Below, in pieces: positions 22,898-29,664 of a stretch of DNA of 32,058 nt. Position 1 is the first letter of the stretch. Each line of letters begins with the position of its first letter. Under the pieces are notes generated by a model. The model searched no databases. It had not been told where the DNA came from and was given only the letters and a program-made list of their open reading frames with translations. Both the position numbers and the translations under genes were made by a program. This stretch comes from an uncultured Anaerolineae bacterium (GTDB taxonomy: Bacteria > Chloroflexota > Anaerolineae > Anaerolineales > Villigracilaceae): positions 1 to 32,058 of the forward strand of contig CAILYI010000268.1 in the NCBI GenBank assembly GCA_903838415.1, in the 5' to 3' direction.

Positions 22898-24607
22898 TCA
22901 CAGAACCAGCATTAACACTCCGCGCGCCGCCAAAGCCGCAGCCAGCGCCACAATCACTGTCAGCGCCGTGATCCACAGCATGCCTTTTGTGCCGAGTTCA
23001 CGGCGCAACATGATTAAAGTGGCCACGCAGGGCACGTAGAACATCACAAAGACGGTGAACACAAACAATTGCGTCGGCGACATGACCGAGGCAAAATTCA
23101 TCGTCCCCAGCGCCTGGCCCAACATCACCAGCGAAAGTTCCTTGCGCAAAATGCCGAAAATGAGCGGCACGCCAACGGCAGAAGGCAATCCCAAAATCCA
23201 GGTCAGGGGGCGGGTCAGCAGATTGAAATAAATCGCCAGGTTGTAGTAGCTCAAAACCGCCAGCACGCCGCTGCCCGCAATCAACGTCGGCCAGGCTTCC
23301 ACCACAAATTCGCGGATACGGAACCAGGCTTTATTGACGACCGCCTTCAGGGTCGGGGTGCGGTATGGCGGCATTTCAAAAATCAAGCCGGGAGTATCTT
23401 CTGGCATCAGTTGGGTCAAAATCCGCCCGGTGATGGCGATGACAAACAGGTTGAAAACGTATAATCCCAGCGCCGCAAGCGGCCCGAGATAGAACGCCAC
23501 CAGTCCGAAAACCACGGCCAGCCTGGCCGCGCACGGGACCAGCGTCGCCAGGGCTGCGGCCATGAACCTGTCGCGCGGCTCTTCCAGTGTGCGCGTGGAC
23601 ATGACGGCCGGAACGTTGCAGCCGTAGCCCAAAATGAAAGGCACAATCGCCTTGCCATGCAGGCCAATGCGATGCATGAGCGAATCCATCAAAAAAGCCA
23701 CGCGCGGAAGGTAGCCGACATCTTCCAACAGGCCGAGCCCGAGCAAGAACGGCAGGAGATAAGGCAGAACGATCGCAATACCGGCTGTCACGCCCTGTAA
23801 AATCCCTTCCAGCACGATACCCAAAAAGCTTTTCAGTCCAAATGGCCCGGTGGCAGTTTTGATCAGTCGATCGAAAATTGCCAGCAGCGGCGGCTCGATC
23901 AGCCGCCCAATCCCATAAACCGTCTGGAAAAAAGCCAGCAGCACCAACAACAATGTGACATAGCCCCAGACCGGATGCAGAAGAACGTCGTCCAGCCGGT
24001 CACGCAAGGTCAAATTCCGCGCGCCCTGGCTGACAAATTCTTCGGCCAATTCCTGCCCCAAACGGTGACGCGCCAGAGCGTCGGCTTCGCCCGCTTGAAA
24101 ACGCGCCTCGTAATTCGGCAAGGCGCCCGCGGCATCCTTGCCAGCCAGGAACAGGCCCTTAATCCCGCGGCCTTTGCTGGCCACCAACGGCAGCACCCGT
24201 ATTCCCAGCTTTTTCTCCAGGCCCGGCCCATCGACTTTCAAACCCAGCCGCATGGCCTCGTCCATCATGTTCAAAGCCAGGATGACCGGCCGCTTAACGG
24301 TCAGCAATTCAAGGGTCAATTCCAGCGACTGCGCCAGGTGTGAGGCATCCGCCACATTGATGATGACATCGACATCGTTGGAAGCCAGGTAATCCATCGC
24401 CACCGCTTCCGCCGGGTTGGATCCCGCCAGGGTGTAGGTGCCGGGCAAATCGACCAGATTGACAACATCGCCCACCACGCGTACTTTGCTTTCAGTAAAC
24501 GTGACCGTGGTACCATGAAAATTGCCGGTTTCAGCTTTATACCCGGCAACTTGATTGAATAGCGTACTTTTTCCGCAGTTTGGGCGGCCCACAAGCGCAA
24601 ATCTCAT
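22898..24607 (-). CDS. feoB: Ferrous iron transporter FeoB
   Basis: A 569-residue Fe(II) permease with an N-terminal GTPase-like domain. The G motifs are G1 GRPNCGKST (7-15), G2 with Thr around HGTTVTF (31-37), G3 DLPG (53-56) and G4 NMMD. A helical spacer domain (~150-205) leads to about eight membrane helices with the Gate regions PFILGYGCNVPAVMSTRTL and FYVPCVATLIML, both carrying the conserved Cys. It is shorter than E. coli FeoB (773 residues), mostly through a compact C-terminus, but all core parts are present. The start overlaps the feoA stop by four bases (ATGA), so the two are coupled. Confidence 0.96.
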   Translation of the reverse strand: MRFALVGRPNCGKSTLFNQVAGYKAETGNFHGTTVTFTESKVRVVGDVVNLVDLPGTYTLAGSNPAEAVAMDYLASNDVDVIINVADASHLAQSLELTLELLTVKRPVILALNMMDEAMRLGLKVDGPGLEKKLGIRVLPLVASKGRGIKGLFLAGKDAAGALPNYEARFQAGEADALARHRLGQELAEEFVSQGARNLTLRDRLDDVLLHPVWGYVTLLLVLLAFFQTVYGIGRLIEPPLLAIFDRLIKTATGPFGLKSFLGIVLEGILQGVTAGIAIVLPYLLPFLLGLGLLEDVGYLPRVAFLMDSLMHRIGLHGKAIVPFILGYGCNVPAVMSTRTLEEPRDRFMAAALATLVPCAARLAVVFGLVAFYLGPLAALGLYVFNLFVIAITGRILTQLMPEDTPGLIFEMPPYRTPTLKAVVNKAWFRIREFVVEAWPTLIAGSGVLAVLSYYNLAIYFNLLTRPLTWILGLPSAVGVPLIFGILRKELSLVMLGQALGTMNFASVMSPTQLFVFTVFVMFYVPCVATLIMLRRELGTKGMLWITALTVIVALAAALAARGVLMLVL

Positions 24608-24831
24608 TCTGCCAGCTCCACCAGTATTTTATTTGCCACAGCCCGCCCCAGCGCAATCTCGCGTCCGCTCACTTCTACCAGCAGCGGCCCCTTTAATGGC
24701 GCGGCGCGCAAAATCCGCGCCCGGTCGCCAGGATAAAGCCCGTGCTGCAGCAAACGATCCTGGAATTTCTCGTTCCCCTCAAAACCCAAGACACTGACCC
24801 AAATTCCTTGTTCGGCATCGATTAACCGCAT
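24604..24831 (-). CDS. feoA: FeoA-family protein (SH3-like iron transport accessory)
   Basis: A 75-residue FeoA domain protein. The start at 24831 is preferred to the ATG at 24852 because it has AAAGGA five bases upstream, and because a TAAAAT -10 box at 24859-24854 would start transcription around 24847, after the longer start. The product begins MRLIDAEQGIWVSVLGFEGN and keeps the family core LLQHGLYPGDRARILRAAP and VSGREIALGRAVANKILV. FeoA binds the cytoplasmic side of FeoB and is needed for iron uptake. No Fur- or DtxR-type box was identified with confidence in the leader. Confidence 0.92.
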   Translation of the reverse strand: MRLIDAEQGIWVSVLGFEGNEKFQDRLLQHGLYPGDRARILRAAPLKGPLLVEVSGREIALGRAVANKILVELAE

Positions 24832-24943
24832 GGCAATCCTTTCTGCGTGCATTATTTTACCGTAGAAGAGTAAATTCGATGAGAAATATCTGATATGCTC
24901 CCTATATTGGGCATTTTATTTCAACATCCCCCATATACAGCGC

Positions 24944-24980
24944 AAAAGAAGAGCCTTTCTCAAAAAGGCTCTTCTTTTTT
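24944..24980. terminator. Bidirectional rho-independent terminator between feoA and the NarL-type regulator
   Basis: A perfect 15-bp stem (24944-24958 with 24964-24978) and a 5-base loop carry T runs on both strands. It is positioned to end the minus-strand kinase-regulator operon before the feoA promoter. The remaining gap, 24981-25182, shows no gene or recognisable element. Confidence 0.88.
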
Positions 24981-25182
24981 ACTACAGTAACCTTACAGTT
25001 ATTCGTTTTTCGGAGGCGAAAAGACTACCCTTTTGACGTTTGTTCGCGGCACCCAACGTGCAGGTTGAGCGCGATCTGGCGATGGCATTAATGGCTCATG
25101 ACGAAAAAAGAAGAACGCCCAGGCACAGTACTGACCCTGTCACCGACAGGTATTTCTGTTTGAGTTGTTCAACCGCTGCGCT

Positions 25183-25881
25183 TCATGCTCCTTTGGAGGC
25201 TTTCACCCCGCCAAATCCCTGGCGCACGAAGAAGGCAATCACCTGGGCGCGATTCTCCATATTGAGATGCTTCAAAATCAAGGACATATGGTACTTGACG
25301 GTGCGTTCGCTCAGATTGAGTGTTTCGCCAATCTCTTTGTAGGATTTCCCCTGTATGACGAGTGTCAATACCTGCACCTGGCGTTCGCTTAGATCGGTTG
25401 GGACGGTCAAATTCTCCAAATCAACCGGATTCTCTTCGGGCTCGCGCCGGGGTGGTTGTTGTTTTGAGATTCGCGCAAACTCGCTAAGGACTTTTTCGCC
25501 CAGCCCCTTGGAGAAAGGCAGATCGCCATTCGTCAGATTGCGGAAGCCCTCCAAAAATTCATCCGAGGGGGCTCCCTTGAGCAAATAACCGGAGGCGCCG
25601 CTCTTGATCGCTTCAAAAAGATGTTCGTCCTCTTCGGAAATGGAAAGGATCACAATTTTGATCCTGGGGAACTCAGCTTTGATCAAACGCGTGGCTGCCA
25701 GTCCATCACAGATGGGCATCTCGATATCCATCAGGATCACATCCGGGCGCAGTTCACGCGCCATTTCAAATGCGTTCAATCCGTTCGTCGCTTCGCCAAT
25801 CACCTCAATGTGATGCGATGTTAACAAACTGGCTACGCCTTTGCGAAAAAGCGCGTGGTCGTCGACCAACAAGACTCTCAT
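25183..25881 (-). CDS. NarL/FixJ-family response regulator
   Basis: A 232-residue regulator. The receiver domain (1-~122) has D7/D8, the phospho-acceptor D52 (VILMDIEMPICDG) and the conserved Ser/Lys positions (VILSISEED; GYLLKGAP). An acidic linker (~145-160) leads to a LuxR-type helix-turn-helix (~163-225: LSERQVQVLTLVIQGKSYKE, then LNLSERTVKYHM). The ATG overlaps the stop of the kinase gene by four bases. It would bind DNA as a dimer after phosphorylation by that kinase. Targets are unknown. Confidence 0.94.
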   Translation of the reverse strand: MRVLLVDDHALFRKGVASLLTSHHIEVIGEATNGLNAFEMARELRPDVILMDIEMPICDGLAATRLIKAEFPRIKIVILSISEEDEHLFEAIKSGASGYLLKGAPSDEFLEGFRNLTNGDLPFSKGLGEKVLSEFARISKQQPPRREPEENPVDLENLTVPTDLSERQVQVLTLVIQGKSYKEIGETLNLSERTVKYHMSLILKHLNMENRAQVIAFFVRQGFGGVKASKGA

Positions 25882-27689
25882 TTACTTTCTCCTCGTACCG
25901 TTTCGCGCAGTGGCACCCTGATGGTAATGCGGGTGCCCTGGCCTGGTTCGGACTGCACGTGAAACTCGCCTCCGGCCAGCTGGGCCCGCTCTTGCATAAA
26001 GCCCAGTCCAAAGTGGGACCTATCTTCGATGAAATCCATAGGTGTGAAACCTTTCCCATCATCCATGATGACAATCTCAGCCTGGCGGCGGTCCGGGCTT
26101 TGTGAAATCTCGATGCGCATGCTGGCCGCGTTGGAATGTTTGGCGGTGTTGTTGAGCGCCTCTTGCAGGATGTTTATCAGCTGGGTGCTGACGTTGCTGT
26201 CAAAGCCGCGCTTTCTTACCGCCGGATCAATTTCCTGCTGCACGCGGATACCGTAATTGTGCTCGAATTTCGCGATGAACAGGGCCATTTTTGAAAAAAA
26301 ACGCCGTTCGATCTTCCCGGGAGTTTTTAGTTCGCGGATGGTTTTGCGCAGCTGCAGCTGAGAGTCCAGCGCAGCCTTCGAGATGGATGCCAACTGGGCA
26401 TCCATTGCGCTCAAATCTGAATCGCGCAGGTATTGACGCGAAGCTTCTGCCTGCATGCTAAAGAAGCCTAAAACCTGGCCCAGGTTGTCGTGCAGATCGC
26501 GCGCCAGGCGCTCACGCACTTCCATGACGGCCAGCAAACGCTGTTGTTCAAAAACCTGGTTCTGGGCAATCTCCCTGGATGTCATTTCTTCTACCAGACG
26601 CTGGTTCAAATTTTCCAGCAGGTCCCTGGCTTCCTTTATCGCAACTTCGCGCCTGTGCAGCTCATTGATATCGCGGATAATGGTCATTCTGCCGGAGAGG
26701 CGTTTGCGCCAATCATAGAGCGGGGTGATACTCATTGAAAAATACATCGGTGCTTCCGGTGTCCCCAACTGTAATTCTTCCTGTAAATTCCAGGAATTCT
26801 GGTATGTGCTCAATTTCGGCACCTCGTATGGCATGAGCTGCTGCAAGGAATACCCCAGCGCCTGATTTCGGGTGAGGCCCAGAAAGTTGAGCGCTGTACG
26901 GTTGATATCGATCACCCGATCGTACATATCGAGGATGGCGAACGCATCTGGCATGGTTTCAATCGCCTGGCTGCGCGGAATCGCGCTCAACCCCAGAATG
27001 CGGTTACCCATAAATCCCCAGAAGAAGATGAGGACCATCAAGGTAAACCCGGGCAGGGTCAGATCGAGCTCTGGAATGAAATTGACGCCACTCATGTAGA
27101 TCAGGTTTCCAATGAACGGAAAGAGGGTGGCGGCCAGCAGAATGGCGGCCTCTTTGCGCCGCAATCCGCGCGTACTGTGGAATATTTTTGCAAAACCAAA
27201 GGTGCTGAAGGCCCCTGCCAGGTAATAGAATCCGAGGTAAACCCAGAAAAATGCTCCGTAGCGGAAGCTCAATAAGGATATTCCAGAATAATTACCCGAC
27301 TGGATATCGATCCAGATCAGGTGATGCGCTTCATTGGTCCAGGCCAAAAGCGCACCAGTCAGCGGCACCAGGGCGATTAATAGCTTATTGCGCCAGGTCA
27401 GCCAGCGCGTATATCCGGCATAGGTCATCGTCAGGCTGATCAACCCGATGATCAGGATGCCGGCTCCCAGGAATTGGAATTTTGCCCAAAAAACGCGCGC
27501 GCCGATATCGTAGGTGCTGGTGGCGGCCCCATAGCCGAACAGCCAGAGCGCATCCCCCAGCAGCAGCAGCGCAGGGGGCGCTTCAACATCATTTCTCTGC
27601 AGCCAGGCGAACAGAGCCAGCCAGCCAACACACCAGCTGATGGACAGATATGCCACAGATACCGCATTCAGGTGCCAGATTGTTGCCAT
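25878..27689 (-). CDS. Seven-helix membrane histidine kinase with PAS domain (HisKA_3 type)
   Basis: A 603-residue sensor kinase of the NarX/LiaS/DesK class. The N-terminal ~235 residues contain seven membrane helices of the histidine-kinase 7TM sensor type. A PAS domain follows (~240-345: MPDAFAILDMYDRVIDINRT), then a coiled-coil (~345-390). The HisKA_3 motif RLARDLHDNLGQ carries the phospho-acceptor His400. The ATP-binding domain is complete: N-box LQEALNNTAKHS, G1 MDDGKGF and G2 HFGLGFMQERA. It is the first gene of an operon with the NarL-type regulator. The ligand is unknown. A TATAAT at 27719-27714 and AAGG before the start support the assigned beginning. Confidence 0.93.
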   Translation of the reverse strand: MATIWHLNAVSVAYLSISWCVGWLALFAWLQRNDVEAPPALLLLGDALWLFGYGAATSTYDIGARVFWAKFQFLGAGILIIGLISLTMTYAGYTRWLTWRNKLLIALVPLTGALLAWTNEAHHLIWIDIQSGNYSGISLLSFRYGAFFWVYLGFYYLAGAFSTFGFAKIFHSTRGLRRKEAAILLAATLFPFIGNLIYMSGVNFIPELDLTLPGFTLMVLIFFWGFMGNRILGLSAIPRSQAIETMPDAFAILDMYDRVIDINRTALNFLGLTRNQALGYSLQQLMPYEVPKLSTYQNSWNLQEELQLGTPEAPMYFSMSITPLYDWRKRLSGRMTIIRDINELHRREVAIKEARDLLENLNQRLVEEMTSREIAQNQVFEQQRLLAVMEVRERLARDLHDNLGQVLGFFSMQAEASRQYLRDSDLSAMDAQLASISKAALDSQLQLRKTIRELKTPGKIERRFFSKMALFIAKFEHNYGIRVQQEIDPAVRKRGFDSNVSTQLINILQEALNNTAKHSNAASMRIEISQSPDRRQAEIVIMDDGKGFTPMDFIEDRSHFGLGFMQERAQLAGGEFHVQSEPGQGTRITIRVPLRETVRGESK

Positions 27690-27713
27690 TGTGTGCTTCG
27701 ACCTTTCTGGTTC

Positions 27714-27719
27714 ATTATA
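27714..27719 (-). promoter_or_regulatory. -10 box of the 7TM kinase operon
   Basis: TATAAT is found on the minus strand 24 bases before the ATG at 27689. A GAAAGG Shine-Dalgarno-like sequence lies between. The -35 region is weak. Confidence 0.5.
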
Positions 27720-27772
27720 GCAAACCTCGCCACAGAAGAACGAAATCCCCCGTCCATTTTTTCACAAGACTA

Positions 27773-27836
27773 TCCCTGGGACACAGGCAGACTGTACTTT
27801 GGTACAACATTTGACTGTACCCAGGGACAGTGCCAG
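27773..27836 (+). repeat. Dispersed ~65-bp repeat, copy A
   Basis: This shares with 28950-29014 the core GGGACACAGGCAGACTGTAC followed by TTT, and after a variable patch TGACTG and ACCCAGGGACA. The ends TCCCTGGG and CCCAGGGA form an inverted repeat, so the unit can fold. The rest of the gap from 27837 to 28296 has no convincing gene. Confidence 0.7.
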
Positions 27837-28085
27837 AGAATGAATGGCTGTGAATTCTCCACAGGGATACATTTTTTCGCAATAGCGCAAAACTTGTTAT
27901 TTGGGTACAAAACCTATTGAACCGCCAAGACCGCAAAGGCCGTGAAGGTTTTTAAATTCAGGCAGGGCAAGCCTTATGCCTGGAGAAAATGCGATTCCTG
28001 GCTTTTGGCAAAAAAATCTGTAAGCGTGGGAGCCTGCACAGAATTGATAATGGTTTTCTTCGCGCACTAGTCCCCGGCCTCCATT

Positions 28086-28135
28086 AAGATGTAGGGTCAA
28101 TCTACCGGATTTTAGCCTGTCTGGCCCTACATCTT
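28086..28135. repeat. 11-bp inverted repeat in the intergenic island
   Basis: AAGATGTAGGG (28086-28096) pairs with CCCTACATCTT (28125-28135) across a 28-base loop. It may be a transcription terminator remnant or part of a small repeat. The flanks contain GGCGGT-type blocks (ACCGCCAAGACCGCAAAGGC near 27920 and TTGGCGGTCTGGCGGTTGG near 28155) that look like a common intergenic repeat. Confidence 0.45.
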
Positions 28136-28296
28136 TAGAAAGTTCGGGCACTTGGCGGTCTGGCGGTTGGTTTTCTCTTTGCCTCGACAAGCTCGGCAAC
28201 CGTTCTGGCTTGGCCAGGGTAGGTCTATTCTGCAAAAACCTTTCTAACCACGACAGACACAAGTAGCGCGAAGAAATATCAGGTGTTTTCGTGTCG

Positions 28297-28357
28297 AATC
28301 GAGCCAGCTCGACGGACGAATCGAGCCAGCTTGACGGACGAATCGAGCCAGCTCGAT
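28297..28357 (+). repeat. 22-bp tandem repeat with internal palindrome, ~2.7 copies
   Basis: Units AATCGAGCCAGCTCGACGGA plus CG occupy 28297-28318 and 28319-28340, with a partial third at 28341-28357. Each contains the dyad TCGAG-CCAG-CTCGA, with one C-to-T change in the second unit that weakens the hairpin. It lies just beyond the terminator of the HU-like gene. Confidence 0.8.
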
Positions 28358-28364
28358 TGCAAAT

Positions 28365-28397
28365 AAAAAGCCCGCGCGTTCCTGGGAACGCGCGGGC
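28365..28397 (-). terminator. Rho-independent terminator of the HU-like gene
   Basis: A 12-bp GC-rich stem (28397-28386 with 28381-28370) and a 4-base loop are followed on the minus strand by TTTTTATTT. It begins 14 bases after the stop codon of the HU-like frame. Confidence 0.9.
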
Positions 28398-28411
28398 CGG
28401 GTAGTACCGCT

Positions 28412-28802
28412 TTACTCAATCTGATCGCCGGGGTGCAGGTTGTTCCACATGACAATAATCTCGGCCTCGGTCTTGCCGATATTATCAGCATTGCGCCACT
28501 TGCCGCGGAAGTTCTGACTGACCTTCTTGACCAGTTCGGGGTTGACGCGCACGTCCACTTCAATGCTGCCGTCCTTCTTGCCGGTCGGCCTGAAGTGCGT
28601 GCCGTTGGGCAGCTGCACGATGCGGCCTTCCTTCAAACCAATCTCGGTCTGAGCATCCAATTCGTCCAGCACCGCCCGAACACTACCGCGGGCTCTGGTT
28701 GGTGGCTCCCACAATCCGCTCGATCAGCCCTTCTGGAGTGATCGGGTCAGCGGGTTCGAGGCGTGGACCAAACACTGTCCAGGCTTGAATCTTTTTTGCC
28801 AT
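28412..28802 (-). pseudogene. HU-like DNA-binding protein gene interrupted by a frameshift
   Basis: The reading frame starts at 28802 (MAKKIQAWTVFGPRLEPADP) with a strong GGAGG five to six bases upstream, and runs into a TAG at 28685-28683 after IVGATNQSPR. The protein continues without loss in another frame: SVRAVLDELDAQTEIGLKEG, then RIVQLPNGTHFRPTG and VRVNPELVKKVSQNFRGKW, ending at 28412. Together the two parts (~130 residues) match the HU-HIG type of HU/IHF-like DNA-binding proteins. The break lies in CCGCGG at about 28687-28692 and is explained by loss of one CG from CGCGCG, or by one extra base. The ribosome binding site, reading frames and terminator are all otherwise intact, so this is a recent mutation, an assembly error or a programmed +1 shift at the TAG. 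Confidence 0.78.
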
Positions 28803-28949
28803 ACTACCCTCCTGCCTGCGTTGCTCGCAGGCACATAAAAAAGAAAAAAAATGGGATGGATGCGTGGGGCGTCTTTCTGAATCCCCCTTCGCTACAAAAA
28901 TTATACAACAAACCGAGGGCAAAAAGCTACAGTCAATTTTCGCGGATTG

Positions 28950-29014
28950 TCCTTAGGGACACAGGCAGACTGTACTTTCGTGCAAGCCCTGACTGCACCC
29001 AGGGACATTGTCAG
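28950..29014 (+). repeat. Dispersed ~65-bp repeat, copy B, followed by degenerate partial copies
   Basis: This is similar to 27773-27836. It is followed directly by further fragments of the same motif (CAGACTGTACCCAGGGCC at 29012-29029, TACTGTACTTAGGGCAGG near 29038-29055, and GGACTGTTCC to GGACAGGGAC up to 29080), so this copy is expanded. No gene is supported in 28803-29144. Confidence 0.7.
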
Positions 29015-29079
29015 ACTGTACCCAGGGCCACGGCAGTACTGTACTTAGGGCAGGCAGGGACTGTTCCTGCGGACAGGGA

Positions 29080-29134
29080 CGAAAAATGAATGAGAGTGTA
29101 TCCTTTACCTGGTTACACTCTCATTCATTTTTCG
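29080..29134. repeat. Perfect 21-bp inverted repeat with 13-base loop
   Basis: Positions 29080-29100 are the exact reverse complement of 29114-29134. The outer ends carry CGAAAAA/TTTTTCG and the inner part GAGAGTGTA/TACACTCTC. It lies ten bases before the ATG of the next gene. It could act as a terminator on either strand (T run inside the stem end), a regulator site or a mobile-element remnant. Confidence 0.85.
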
Positions 29135-29144
29135 ATAGGCGGCC

Positions 29145-29498
29145 ATGTCAACATTAAGTTACGTCATCCTTGTGGGTGATTCTATTTATATCGTCGGGCT
29201 GGCGCTCAGCCTGTCGGCATACCTGGATATTGTCGTCACCATAGTGGATTATGGCGGCGAGGCGACCGAGGCGGCGCTATCCAGATATCCAGCGCCGGTC
29301 GTGATTTATGAAGTCAGCGTGGAGCTGCCAGCCAGCACAGCCAGGATTCTGCAACAGAATTCCGATCTGAAACTGATCGGCGTTGACCCTAACAACAAGC
29401 TCGTCCGGGTTCCATCCGGTGAGATGGTGATGATCTTGACCATGCAGCAGCTGGCCGACACGATCCGTTCCAACTATTCGCAGACAGTCGAACTGTAA
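29145..29498 (+). CDS. Small alpha/beta protein of unknown function, receiver-like
   Basis: I do not recognise this 117-residue protein. It alternates hydrophobic strands and helices: SYVILVGDSIYIVGLALSLS, DIVVTIVDYG, PVVIYEVSVE, KLIGVDPNNK. This is the pattern of a CheY-like or other flavodoxin-like fold. The site that would hold the phospho-acceptor Asp reads IYEVS, so if it is a receiver it is a degenerate one. There is no signal peptide; the first hydrophobic stretch is more likely a buried strand and helix. GGCGG just before the ATG is a weak Shine-Dalgarno. It stands between the perfect inverted repeat and the secreted beta-helix gene. The gap 29499-29664 holds only GC-rich dyads and the ribosome binding site of the next gene. 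Confidence 0.6.
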   Translation: MSTLSYVILVGDSIYIVGLALSLSAYLDIVVTIVDYGGEATEAALSRYPAPVVIYEVSVELPASTARILQQNSDLKLIGVDPNNKLVRVPSGEMVMILTMQQLADTIRSNYSQTVEL

Positions 29499-29664
29499 CC
29501 CTTACCCCCAGTTTGACGGGCTTCAGCACTGCAGGATGTGGCAGGCAAGCCTTTTGGGCCCGCCAGGGCCTCGCAGATGCACGAAAAGGTAAGTTTTATG
29601 GATGAAAGCCCCGGCCAGGATCAGCTGCCGGTTCACAACCAGATGTCAAAACAAGGAGAATGTC

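Noticed and set aside
27474-27920. A 148-codon open frame on + across the start of the 7TM kinase gene
   Set aside because: It overlaps the kinase N-terminus antisense and then runs through the dispersed repeat; there is no ribosome binding site.
27897-28262. A 121-codon open frame on the minus strand in the repeat-rich gap
   Set aside because: It has no ribosome binding site and no recognisable fold, and it contains an inverted repeat and repeat-like GGCGGT blocks.
28763-29089. A 108-codon open frame on + whose end resembles part of the 27474-27920 frame
   Set aside because: The similarity (DTGRLYF...DCTQG) comes from the shared DNA repeat rather than from a protein family; it is antisense to the start of the HU-like gene.
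29499-29664. Possible second riboswitch before the beta-helix gene
   Set aside because: The leader is GC-rich with small dyads, but none of the conserved GEMM or other riboswitch core sequences could be found.
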